A stretch of DNA of 28,154 nucleotides from an uncultured Duncaniella sp. (GCA_910588795.1 CAJURI010000032.1:1-28154); one strand, 5' to 3'. Positions 18,723-26,604 are shown, counted from the stretch's first letter. Notes: a model not told the origin generated them from the sequence alone. Made by a program: numbers and translations.

Positions 18723-21700
18723 TTATGGACGCTGGACAGTAAGCCCCAGAATACCGGCAACGACATCCTGAGAAAAAGTTTCAAGACGCAGCGATTCAAG
18801 ACATCTGGTGCTGTCCACCGGAATATTAAGCAACACACCGGCTCCCGAGGGGATGTAACGGTCAGCCGGACCTTTGAGTCCGAGGGATTCACCGAGAGAG
18901 CGAGAGACCTCTCCGGTGAGGAAATGCACACGCATAGGCGGGACATGTCCGTATGGCTGACTGAAGGCATGACTGTCAATATAGAGATCCTGCTCGACGG
19001 GGGCCCAGTTGACAGGATTGATCAACGGCATGGACACTGTGTAGCCGTCAGAATATCTCACGGTCACACGCGCATTCTCCATGCCCCACTGCATATGATT
19101 GGTGCTGCCAGCCATGAGCATATATATCCGCGAAGCATGTCCGTCAAGCGGGACGGACACATGTGTAGGATAATTGTCCCATAGACTTGTATACACTACA
19201 TTACGTCCTTGTGACGGGAGCGCGAACGGTATGTCGAGCAGTCTCACTATGCCTCCACCGTCCTCGGCCAGGCGGCGCAGACCGGCATCGTCAATGTCGG
19301 CAGTCAGAGACGGATGACACCACTCCCCTATCCCCTGGACCGGTATCTGTAACGTGGTCACTCCCGGTCGAGGCGATTCATAACGGTTGCGGAATATGTC
19401 GGACACAGAGTCATTGTAAAATGCTGACATGTCAATCGGGACACATTTATCCGGCCGTATTTCATCAAAAGCATTGGTTTCTGCCGCTTTTGCCATGGAC
19501 ATATCAGGCACATGGTCAACAATATCCGAAGGCTGCCACCATCCAAGCCGGCCCGAGACCATGCGGGTGAAACGTACGGGACCAACAGTTACGCTCTCAC
19601 CTGAAGCATGGGCATCACGACCGGAGTCGCGTATGACCTTCACCTCATATCTCTCCTCTCCACGCAATTTCACATTGACCAGCGGACGGGAAAAAGCCAT
19701 GTCCGACGCATCCCATTCCGACGGCTTGCCGTTGACAATCACACGGTCAAGCCCGAGAGCCGGCACACAAAGCTCCAGCTCAGTACCTGACGGATAATGG
19801 CTATCTATCACATAAGTGTCAACCATACCTTCTCTCATGAAACTGTATGAAATGTCACTTGTAGATATGGAGGCATGGTCCCAGTCAGCAGGGAAACCGG
19901 GGCGTATCACCACCCGGCTGTCATCTCCCACAAGGCAAGGACGTATGCCATACAGCCCTTCGGCAAGGGCGCGGCTCCATACGCCTATAGGATCGGCGAA
20001 ATCGCGGTAGCATTCACCTCGTGCAGCGTCATACCGGCTTATCTGTCCGAAATTAAGCGGTGATGCACCGGAATACATATTATCCATGACAACCCCCTTC
20101 ATTATCGCATAAGCATCAGCAGGGCGATCGGCAAGCCAATAAGCCAATGCCGTATGCATCACTTCGGCAACAGCCACATTATTGATGCTCCATGAATAGG
20201 GTTTCCAATTGGTAGTGGAAAGAGTGAACAGCGACGAATCGCACTCCAAAGGGATGTGAGGAATCTCCCTGTCAATGTAGCGCGTCGCCGTATACCACTT
20301 GAATTCATCGCCGATACGTGAATCTATAGCGTGATATATGGTCCACAGAGCCGGATGGCTATGCACGCGTCCATGGCCTCCAAGCTCCCTGAACTCAGCC
20401 CAGCATCCTTTATCCGGCATCCATAATTCCGATTCCACAGCCTTCCTTATCCCGTCAGCTTCTTCAAGAAACGGAGCGGGGGCCTCCCCTATTGCTTTGG
20501 CAACTTTGGCAGCCAGTGTATTGGCAAAAAAGTTGTAAGCAGAAGAATGTGTTACGGCTCCGCCGTTGTAATACAGGGCATCGCTCGCCCATATGCAGCA
20601 GTATGCGTCATAGAGATGGTCACCGTCAGGATCGAAATTTCTTTTCTCCCATTCGAGATGACGTTTCAGAACCGGAAAGAGACGACGCATTGATGCAGTG
20701 TCACCTGTGTGGAGAAAATGCCGCAACAGGGCATCGGCATAGACGAGATTCATGTCGTAATGCGACATCTCGGTCTTTTTGCCCGGACGCCTGCATATAT
20801 ATCCGTTGCTGTACATAGGTGTACCCCATCTTTTCTCCGCACGTGCCATATTCTGCTTAAAGTCCTGCCGGGGATGGTCATACACAGGAGGGATATCTGT
20901 GATCTGGTTGGCCGCATATGTCTCGAAATGCATCAGGGCACGGTCATGCCAGCCGAGAGCATCGCCACAATATGCGCCACGCCAGCCAAGATGAGGGGTG
21001 CGCCAGCCTATGGCTCCATGCAGCCATGCATTGCCACCCCATATACCGTCGGCAGCCACCGCAATGGCTCCGCCCACAGGATTGAGCCATTCGTCGGGCG
21101 TGGATATCACTAACGAGGAGACCAGTGCACGCCTCTCCTCCTCAGCCCGGGCGACAAGTGACTCAAGTGACTCCCGAGGATTCTTACCGTCCGGGAAATA
21201 TGCCATTATCCTACTCTCTCCAGGATCAAGCCTGACCACACCCTCGTAAATATTGAGAGCAGACACCGACCGCTCACAGGCCGGGACGGACAGACAGACC
21301 TCTTTCCGCTCTTTATCCCCATAGCTGACAATGACATCATCTCCGCTCAGCGAGAGGACGTTGCCTTCACAATACTCAGACTTTAGATCGAAGCAGTCAG
21401 GAGGGTCAACGCCAAGATCTCCGTTGCGGGAGAATTTCCGGCCGCTTACTCCACCGAACTTTACCGGAACAGACACCTCGAGAGTGCTATTATTGGTAAT
21501 CCTCCACAAGGCACAATCGAAGGAGCGCATCACTTGCACCTCCACCGACACTCCACCCTGCTCATAATCCATGCGACCTGGAGTGTAACGGGCCAGACAT
21601 CGGCCGGGCGGGAGAGATATGCTGACATTTCCGCCCATACCCGGAAGATAGATCCCGAACACAGGGGTGTCACTGCACTCCACTCTGAATCCGGAATGAG

Positions 21701-21863
21701 CACCGTAAAGGGCACGGTTATATCTGTGAACACCGTCAACACACACAACAGAACCGCCATCAGGAATATAATGCAGTCCACGGGCTGCAAAAGCCGGATG
21801 AAACGCCATAAAAAACAACATTCCCGACAAGAACCGGACCGGCCACAAATGTCTGCTATCCAT
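18723..21863 (-). CDS. DUF4450-like secreted six-hairpin glycosidase, specificity unknown
   Basis: A 1046-residue protein with a signal peptide (RHLWPVRFLSGMLFFMAFHP, cleaved near AFAARG). The ATG at 21863 was chosen because it begins this signal and lies 2 bp after the upstream stop; an ATG 42 bp further up would add a non-signal leader. An N-terminal beta-rich region (about 20-230) precedes an (alpha/alpha)6-barrel-like region with GWRTPHLGWRGAYCGDALGW (about 282-301) and HLYDAYCCIWASDALYYNGG (about 410-430). Acidic residues in these are candidate catalytic groups. A C-terminal region has beta-sandwich character. I recall this architecture in Bacteroidales pectin loci under DUF4450. The reaction is not known to me; the operon suggests a pectic side-chain linkage. 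Confidence 0.65.
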   Translation of the reverse strand: MDSRHLWPVRFLSGMLFFMAFHPAFAARGLHYIPDGGSVVCVDGVHRYNRALYGAHSGFRVECSDTPVFGIYLPGMGGNVSISLPPGRCLARYTPGRMDYEQGGVSVEVQVMRSFDCALWRITNNSTLEVSVPVKFGGVSGRKFSRNGDLGVDPPDCFDLKSEYCEGNVLSLSGDDVIVSYGDKERKEVCLSVPACERSVSALNIYEGVVRLDPGESRIMAYFPDGKNPRESLESLVARAEEERRALVSSLVISTPDEWLNPVGGAIAVAADGIWGGNAWLHGAIGWRTPHLGWRGAYCGDALGWHDRALMHFETYAANQITDIPPVYDHPRQDFKQNMARAEKRWGTPMYSNGYICRRPGKKTEMSHYDMNLVYADALLRHFLHTGDTASMRRLFPVLKRHLEWEKRNFDPDGDHLYDAYCCIWASDALYYNGGAVTHSSAYNFFANTLAAKVAKAIGEAPAPFLEEADGIRKAVESELWMPDKGCWAEFRELGGHGRVHSHPALWTIYHAIDSRIGDEFKWYTATRYIDREIPHIPLECDSSLFTLSTTNWKPYSWSINNVAVAEVMHTALAYWLADRPADAYAIMKGVVMDNMYSGASPLNFGQISRYDAARGECYRDFADPIGVWSRALAEGLYGIRPCLVGDDSRVVIRPGFPADWDHASISTSDISYSFMREGMVDTYVIDSHYPSGTELELCVPALGLDRVIVNGKPSEWDASDMAFSRPLVNVKLRGEERYEVKVIRDSGRDAHASGESVTVGPVRFTRMVSGRLGWWQPSDIVDHVPDMSMAKAAETNAFDEIRPDKCVPIDMSAFYNDSVSDIFRNRYESPRPGVTTLQIPVQGIGEWCHPSLTADIDDAGLRRLAEDGGGIVRLLDIPFALPSQGRNVVYTSLWDNYPTHVSVPLDGHASRIYMLMAGSTNHMQWGMENARVTVRYSDGYTVSMPLINPVNWAPVEQDLYIDSHAFSQPYGHVPPMRVHFLTGEVSRSLGESLGLKGPADRYIPSGAGVLLNIPVDSTRCLESLRLETFSQDVVAGILGLTVQRP

Positions 21864-21865
21864 GG

Positions 21866-23962
21866 CTATGGCAACGGTTTGATACCTTCCCAACGTACAT
21901 CCCACTTTCCGTCCTTTGGGAATCCAGGATTTTCAACCGTACATCCGTCCCATCCGGCAGTCATGAGTGCCACCGCTGTAAGCAGGCCGCCGTTGCCCGG
22001 CAGATAACAGCGCAGACGGGCGTCCTGATAATTATGACCGTTGGGCAGATAGGTATTGGTGCGTTTATCCATGAGAAGCGCGTTGACAGCCTTTTCAGGT
22101 TCGCCAAGCCGAGTGGCACACATCGCCGTAGTCGGGTAGTCCCATCCCCAGGTCTTATTCCAGTTCCAGTTGCTGTAAATCCAATCAAATGTGGAATTCA
22201 TTATGCCCGGCTCCAACAATGGAGACATCGGGAGTATGCCAAGAGCTCCCAGCACAGCCATATGGTCGGAAGTGAAACGTATATCATGATACGTCTGCGG
22301 AGCAGTCTCGGCCGCAAGATACAATGAGTCAGCATGAGCCAGGTGAGAAAGCGATGAGGTTATATCATCCCATTTTTCATTGCGCGGAAGGCCACGACGC
22401 TCACGCCATTTATTAGCGGTAGACAAGCCGAAATGCCAGTATGAGAGCTCAAACGGCGGATTCACGGTTTCGGCAGCCTTGAGTGTTTCCTGAGCCGGAA
22501 TGATCCCCTTAAGCGCATAACGCCTGTTGTCCGGATCATATGAAGCAAACGATGCCATAAACCGGGCAGTCTCCTCGACAAGCTCAGCATATCTGTCTGT
22601 CACTCCGCCATGCGGATCAGCCCTGTGAAGCAGCTCGGCAAGATATATGATGTGAGGCTGCTGCCATATCAGGAATGAGCCAACCTTGGAGGGTGCCTCT
22701 ATGCCTGAAGGATCGGTCATCTTCATCCATCTCACACCTTCAAATCCCTGACGGCGTGCTATATCACGTGCCACCGGCAATGCCGATCCGTACCATGGGA
22801 GAGTGCGGGCCAACAGATTGGCATGACCATAGAGCGCAAAATGCGCCTGATGCCACCATATCATTTCAAGATGAAACTTGCCGAACCAGGAGTTGTAGGT
22901 CAATCCCGTCTCCTGAGGTGGAGTGGATCCGGCACACTGCACCGCGAGAAGATACTGCGAGAGGACCACACGACGTTCAAGTTCCCTGGCGCGCGGATCA
23001 GTGCATCTGCTGAAATCGACAACACCTCCTGAACGCCAGAAATAGTCCCAATACCGTGACGACGCAGCGCGGACATCGGCAGCAGCCATATCGGATCCGA
23101 CAATCATATCCCTGGAGAATTCGGCGGTAAAGCTCCATGAATCACACTCCGGCGTGAGGACAAACTCATTGCGTCCCGACATAGATGCCGACACCTCACC
23201 TGACCATGACACATTTATATAATAGTATGTATCATCAAGAGAGTGGCGTAACAATGCGCCATGGCTACGCAGCGACACAATCTCCGTGACATGCAGGGAA
23301 TCCGCAGTCCAGTCACATGCATCGTCAGCATGCGCACCGGTTGGATACGGAAATCGGAACGATACCGGAAGCCGCATACCGCTAATAATCTCTGCGGACA
23401 TCATGTCACGGTCAGGGTGACAACAAGTCTTGACACTCACCATCTCGGCTCCTATCCTGCAGTTGGAGTACAGTGTACCTGACCACATGTCGAGCATCTG
23501 GTTCACTTCCGAAACCATGTGAGGAGCAATCCCTACAAACCCTATCGCGCCGAGATGCAACCGATGAGGATTGACGCGAAACCACTCACATGCCTCCTTA
23601 CCTCTCTCCGGCTCTTTAAGCTGGGTAGAATACAGTTCGGTGTGTCCATGCCCGAAATCATACTCTCCGAGAGTCTCGTCATGAGAATAGTTTCCGGTAT
23701 TAGGGAATGAGTGCCAGCCCCACTGGCTCTGAGTGCCGAGAGGGATTCCATTTCTATAATATTCAGGGAAGGACTGGAGTCCAGTGACATCGACAGTGAA
23801 AGCAAACTCCCCATTGCCCACGGTAAGGGATGACAACGTGTCAATCTCTGTCACACGAGGATTGTTACGGGCAACAAGCGACTCCCTGTCAATAGGATCC
23901 GCACTCATTAGAAATGACACAAACCCCAGTATTATATGAATCAATATAAAAACAGAACGCAT
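21866..23962 (-). CDS. secreted six-hairpin glycosidase-like protein (GH65/GH95-like build)
   Basis: A 698-residue protein, first gene of the second PUL operon. The ATG at 23962 begins a signal peptide (MRSVFILIHIILGFVSFLMS); a TTG two codons earlier is less likely. Near the N-terminus SSLTVGNGEFAFTVDVTGLQ (about 44-63) resembles the opening beta-sandwich of GH65-type enzymes. The later region is (alpha/alpha)6-like, with GKFHLEMIWWHQAHFALYG (Glu at about 366 a candidate general acid) and WGWDYPTTAMCATRLGEPEK near 615. I do not recognise a characterised family with confidence. Its leader has ACCTTAAAT 13 nt before the ATG, and the next gene starts 2 bp after its stop. Confidence 0.6.
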   Translation of the reverse strand: MRSVFILIHIILGFVSFLMSADPIDRESLVARNNPRVTEIDTLSSLTVGNGEFAFTVDVTGLQSFPEYYRNGIPLGTQSQWGWHSFPNTGNYSHDETLGEYDFGHGHTELYSTQLKEPERGKEACEWFRVNPHRLHLGAIGFVGIAPHMVSEVNQMLDMWSGTLYSNCRIGAEMVSVKTCCHPDRDMMSAEIISGMRLPVSFRFPYPTGAHADDACDWTADSLHVTEIVSLRSHGALLRHSLDDTYYYINVSWSGEVSASMSGRNEFVLTPECDSWSFTAEFSRDMIVGSDMAAADVRAASSRYWDYFWRSGGVVDFSRCTDPRARELERRVVLSQYLLAVQCAGSTPPQETGLTYNSWFGKFHLEMIWWHQAHFALYGHANLLARTLPWYGSALPVARDIARRQGFEGVRWMKMTDPSGIEAPSKVGSFLIWQQPHIIYLAELLHRADPHGGVTDRYAELVEETARFMASFASYDPDNRRYALKGIIPAQETLKAAETVNPPFELSYWHFGLSTANKWRERRGLPRNEKWDDITSSLSHLAHADSLYLAAETAPQTYHDIRFTSDHMAVLGALGILPMSPLLEPGIMNSTFDWIYSNWNWNKTWGWDYPTTAMCATRLGEPEKAVNALLMDKRTNTYLPNGHNYQDARLRCYLPGNGGLLTAVALMTAGWDGCTVENPGFPKDGKWDVRWEGIKPLP

Positions 23963-23975
23963 TTTCAAGATATGA

Positions 23976-23984
23976 ATTTAAGGT
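23976..23984 (-). promoter_or_regulatory. proposed sRNA-pairing site in the second PUL operon leader
   Basis: On the mRNA strand this reads ACCTTAAAT, 13 nt before the ATG at 23962. It is the third exact complement of the small RNA core ATTTAAGGT. It falls between the predicted transcription start (about 23997) and the start codon. The spacing to the ATG is longer than in the other two leaders. Confidence 0.55.
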
Positions 23985-24003
23985 GCTATATGACGTACAA
24001 ATG

Positions 24004-24011
24004 CAAAATTA
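24004..24011 (-). promoter_or_regulatory. -7 element of the second PUL operon
   Basis: Minus-strand TAATTTTG matches TAnnTTTG. The nearest TTTG upstream is at 24037-24040, 25 bp away, which is wider than usual. The upstream region overlaps the T run of the terminator at 24048-24080. Confidence 0.5.
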
Positions 24012-24047
24012 CGAAAAATACGGCATTAAAATAAGACAAAAAACAAT

Positions 24048-24080
24048 AAAAAAGAGCCGCCATCGTCACGAGGGCTGCTC
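24048..24080 (-). terminator. intrinsic terminator on the minus strand
   Basis: On the minus strand GAGCAGCC (24073-24080) pairs with GGCGGCTC (24054-24061) with one internal mismatch, followed at once by TTTTTTATTG. It ends transcripts arriving from the right, before the promoter of the second PUL operon. Confidence 0.65.
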
Positions 24081-24212
24081 CACACAGAATCTAACGTAGT
24101 GAAAACTTCATTTATAAAATAATCCTGTACCTAATCCTTTTACCTTAATTCAGCCTATTGCCATGATACAATCTCTTGATTCTATAAAAATGGTGTCATA
24201 TATATTTCTATT
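24050..24212 (-). ncRNA. candidate small RNA, diverged relative of the 26291-26353 RNA
   Basis: The minus strand contains TCATGG (from 24166 down), then after 12 nt TTAAGGTAA (24148-24140). The RNA at 26291-26353 has TCATGG, 8 nt, TTAAGGTAA. A terminator lies at 24048-24080. Possible -7 elements are TAATTTTG (24219-24226, with GTTG 20 bp upstream) and TAACTTTG (24267-24274). No ORF longer than a few codons is present. Unlike the other RNA, about 60 nt separate the core from the terminator. It could be a true paralogue, a decayed copy, or coincidence. Confidence 0.4.
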
Positions 24213-24218
24213 GTGTCA

Positions 24219-24274
24219 CAAAATTAGGGGGTTATTTCGAGTGAAACAACCCCCTGATACCCGCATCAAAGTTA
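24219..24274 (-). promoter_or_regulatory. candidate promoter region of the minus-strand small RNA
   Basis: Two TAnnTTTG matches face left: TAATTTTG at 24219-24226 (GTTG at 24247-24250, spacing 20) and TAACTTTG at 24267-24274 (no good -33). I cannot decide between them. The first overlaps the hairpin at 24226-24255 by one base. Confidence 0.35.
24226..24255. repeat. strong hairpin in the regulator-to-operon gap
   Basis: Arms 24226-24238 and 24243-24255 pair over 13 bp with one mismatch, around a 4-base loop (GAGT). The outer pairs are AGGGGGTT with AACCCCCT. On the minus strand it is followed by AATTTTG, so it may be the regulator's terminator (about 125 bp after its stop) or an operator. The rest of 24275-24380 is AT-rich with nothing recognisable. 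Confidence 0.5.
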
Positions 24275-24380
24275 TGTATAACTTTATCTAAATATATAAC
24301 TATTGACATTCAATAAATTAACAATAATTTTACTAATATTAATCTAAACGGCAATCAAATAAAAAAGATAGATCAACAAC

Positions 24381-25961
24381 TTATATTAAACCGATTTTTT
24401 TAGTATCTTCCTCAAAAGTAGTCCTGTCTATAGCCCTTGTGCGGAGCTTGTTCCTATACGTGTAGATAGTATTGGTGGATATGCCGAGAAATCTTGCTAT
24501 CACAGCGGCATCATCTATGCCAAGACGGCTGAAAGCAAGCACGCGCAACTCAGTGGTCAGGACTCTGGGCGAAGGGAGCACAATCTGCTTGTCGAGCTGT
24601 AAAAGCTTGTTCACGTCCTCAAGATATGAAGGGAATATGTGAAGCAGAGCCTCATCAAAAACCTCATAAAACTTGCGTCGCTGTTCGACAATTATACGTC
24701 CGGACTTAATATACGCAAGAAGATCATCAGTCTGACCTGCGGTAATCTTACGTTTGCTTAACTTATTGTAACCCTCAAGACTTTCGATGTAGGAAGAACA
24801 CAAACCCATAAACTCAGTGATATAAGTCTCCTTGGCAAGATTGGCTCTTGCAAGACGGTTCTCGACGTCGCGAAGCTTCTTGACCTCCCCGCGCTTATTA
24901 ATTATCATCTTTGCAACCAATGCAAGCACCACCACCAATATTACCACAAGACCTGAAAGCAGAGCAAGCCTGTGATGCTTACCCTTGTCGATAGCCGATG
25001 ACACGTCCATGAAGGCGTCGTTCAGTCGCATGAGATTGAATTTCATGTCGCCTTGCAACGCCTGGTCAAGCGACACCGCAAGATAATTGTAAGCCCTCGA
25101 TTTATCGTCGGTGCGCGAAAGCATCTCGCCAAGCCTCATAAGAGCCACTCCGCTGAGATTGGCATTGCGTATATTGGTTATGGAACCTTTGGCATAATAA
25201 TACACAGCCTCGTCATAGTTTCCTGCCCCCATGAAATATTCGCCAAGCACTGTATTGGCATACGGATATATCTCATCCGACTCATCAGTCATGCTGACAA
25301 CTTTCAGCAGATTTGATGCCATGACTTTCTTCTTACCGTCCACCATATTGATCAGCGCGTCACAATATCTGACAGCACACGAGTCATTACCGAGAAATCT
25401 TTTATGCGCTATAAGATGTCTGCGGCCTTGAGCAAGATAATTAGTCCACTGCTCATCATGTTCATAGAAAGCACCCAGGGTAAGATATATGGCAAATCCC
25501 ACATAGTGAAAATGCCTCTCAATGCCGGGCCTAAGCCCCACATTCTCCACATGGTTAAGATCATCTATGCAGTCATGTACCTGTCCCCTGTTGAAAAAGG
25601 CCGAAGCCCTCTCAATGAAGAAGTGCTGCACATAAGTGGAATCACCGGCACTCATGCTTAGATGGAGCCCGCGGTTGCACACAGAAACTGCTGAATCGGA
25701 AGATATGCCTGACCACAGTCGTGCCTGTTCAAGATAGAGCTGCAATTGTCTGCCGACATCGACTGTCTCATTGATCAGAATTTCCACAGAATCAGCCTTG
25801 GCCCGCCGTTTATCCATATACGACGAGCGTTCCGCAACAAGCTTGTCAAGCTGTTCCAGCAATGACCTGTTGTCAGGCACACTGCGGGATGAGGCAAATA
25901 TGTGAGATGACGATATGACATTAAGCACCGTCACTGCAATAATGGAGAGAGCGATTTTCAT
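24381..25961 (-). CDS. SusR-like membrane regulator (DUF6377 type)
   Basis: A 526-residue regulator. A signal-like N-terminus precedes NRSLLEQLDKLVAERSSYMDK (about 32-52), the usual family opening. TPR-like helices fill about 60-320. A membrane helix lies at about 331-353 (LALLSGLVVILVVVLALVA). A cytoplasmic linker has AKETYITEFMGLCSSYIESLE and FYEVFDEALLHIFPSYLEDV. The LuxR-type HTH is at about 468-510 (LGIDDAAVIARFLGISTNTI, then YTYRNKLRTRA). Such proteins sense oligosaccharides in the periplasm and activate nearby PUL genes; SusR of the starch locus is the known example. Placed beside the PUL with no hybrid two-component or sigma/anti-sigma genes, it is the obvious candidate activator. Its promoter is at 26040-26070. 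Confidence 0.85.
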   Translation of the reverse strand: MKIALSIIAVTVLNVISSSHIFASSRSVPDNRSLLEQLDKLVAERSSYMDKRRAKADSVEILINETVDVGRQLQLYLEQARLWSGISSDSAVSVCNRGLHLSMSAGDSTYVQHFFIERASAFFNRGQVHDCIDDLNHVENVGLRPGIERHFHYVGFAIYLTLGAFYEHDEQWTNYLAQGRRHLIAHKRFLGNDSCAVRYCDALINMVDGKKKVMASNLLKVVSMTDESDEIYPYANTVLGEYFMGAGNYDEAVYYYAKGSITNIRNANLSGVALMRLGEMLSRTDDKSRAYNYLAVSLDQALQGDMKFNLMRLNDAFMDVSSAIDKGKHHRLALLSGLVVILVVVLALVAKMIINKRGEVKKLRDVENRLARANLAKETYITEFMGLCSSYIESLEGYNKLSKRKITAGQTDDLLAYIKSGRIIVEQRRKFYEVFDEALLHIFPSYLEDVNKLLQLDKQIVLPSPRVLTTELRVLAFSRLGIDDAAVIARFLGISTNTIYTYRNKLRTRAIDRTTFEEDTKKIGLI

Positions 25962-26252
25962 GAGAGATAAAAATGTGTCAATGTGTGGTATTTTACGTTA
26001 AGCAATAATTGGTTTTGTGTACTATTTCGCTCTGTATTGCAAAGATACGGACATATAATGGGAGTGGAAAGAAATAAAGGGCTTCTTTTTAATTAAAAAA
26101 AGTTAAAACGACGGTTAAATGTCATAAATATCCCATTTTACCTCCATGGAAATCTCACATAATATTACAACCGTCAAAACATAATCATAGTCATACATAC
26201 GAGCAAACAGGTGTTAAATTTGATTAACGCAAACAATATTTCAGTAAAAAAA
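25962..26252. other. intergenic, left part of the regulator-gdhA gap
   Basis: It holds the leftward promoter of the regulator. The remainder is AT-rich with no credible ORF. A near-palindrome CTTTTTAATTAAAAAAAG lies near 26082-26100 and a lone TAAATTTG at 26215-26222 lacks a partner -33 element. Confidence 0.5.
26040..26070 (-). promoter_or_regulatory. promoter of the SusR-like regulator
   Basis: Minus-strand TATCTTTG at 26040-26047 with TTTC at 26067-26070, 19 bp upstream; one mismatch from the -33 consensus. The expected start is near 26033, giving a leader of about 70 nt. Confidence 0.7.
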
Positions 26253-26284
26253 TTTGGAGATGATGACTGTCGGTCATATCTTTG
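26253..26284 (+). promoter_or_regulatory. promoter of the small RNA
   Basis: TTTG (26253-26256), 20 bp, TATCTTTG (26277-26284): an exact match to the Bacteroidetes promoter consensus. No protein gene follows directly; the next feature is a terminator about 70 bp downstream. Confidence 0.8.
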
Positions 26285-26290
26285 TCACAA

Positions 26291-26353
26291 GTTTTTCATG
26301 GTATTAGATTTAAGGTAAGAAAGTTATTCGTCGTGATGACGAGTAATTTTTTT
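26291..26353 (+). ncRNA. small RNA with antisense core to PUL leaders (FopS-like)
   Basis: A transcription unit of about 63 nt bounded by a consensus promoter (26253-26284) and an intrinsic terminator (26324-26353). It contains CATGGTATTAG (26297-26307) and ATTTAAGGT (26308-26316). The core is the exact complement of ACCTTAAAT in the leaders of susC, GH28 and the second PUL operon. The upstream CAT could pair with the start codon. The only ORF is a 6-codon one (M-V-L-D-L-R, 26298-26318), so it is probably noncoding. From memory, the FopS small RNAs of B. thetaiotaomicron, which repress SusC-like transporter translation, look like this; homology is unchecked. Confidence 0.65.
26324..26353 (+). 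terminator. intrinsic terminator of the small RNA
   Basis: TTATTCGTC (26324-26332) pairs with GACGAGTAA (26338-26346), 9 bp with one G-U, loop GTGAT, followed by seven T (26347-26353). Confidence 0.85.
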
Positions 26354-26521
26354 GCTTTTATAAGCAACTGATATCTCTCCTTTCAATCCCCTCTTATTTA
26401 TTATATCTTCATTTCGCTGCCGCGCAGGCAGTGCGCTGATCCATATGCATGCCAACATGCGAAAAACGATTTCGGACGAAGAACAAATTCAAATATATTC
26501 TTAAATTTTTATTGCAAACAT
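26354..26521. other. intergenic between small RNA and gdhA promoter
   Basis: Two small hairpins are visible: 26415-26421 with 26427-26433 (7 bp, one G-U) and GCATG 26447-26451 with CATGC 26456-26460. Neither has a T run. No ORF or promoter is evident. Confidence 0.4.
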
Positions 26522-26552
26522 TTTGCTATTACCGGCTAAATATTTAACTTTG
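26522..26552 (+). promoter_or_regulatory. gdhA promoter
   Basis: TTTG (26522-26525), 19 bp, TAACTTTG (26545-26552): both elements exact. The start should be near 26559, leaving a leader of about 105 nt before the ATG. AAGG just before the ATG is a possible weak ribosome-binding site. Confidence 0.8.
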
Positions 26553-26587
26553 TCGCGAAAATCAAATATACAGTTATATTTTGACAC

Positions 26588-26604
26588 ATATTATAGTATA
26601 ATAT
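26588..26604. repeat. palindrome in the gdhA leader
   Basis: ATATTATA, G, TATAATAT: a perfect 8-bp inverted repeat with a one-base centre, about 30 nt into the gdhA leader. It could be an operator, but the sequence is so AT-rich that chance is plausible. Confidence 0.3.

Noticed and set aside
18636..19184. 182-codon open frame antisense to the DUF4450-like gene
   Set aside because: It spans the gene junction, has no promoter or family features, and the minus-strand gene is continuous.
26298..26318. Six-codon ORF in the small RNA as a leader peptide
   Set aside because: There is no run of codons suited to attenuation, no ribosome site, and a terminator separates it from gdhA, which has its own promoter.
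26581..26602. TTGACA followed by TATAAT, resembling a sigma-70 promoter before gdhA
   Set aside because: The spacing is 10 bp instead of about 17, the phylum uses TTTG/TAnnTTTG, and an exact promoter of that type lies just upstream at 26522-26552.
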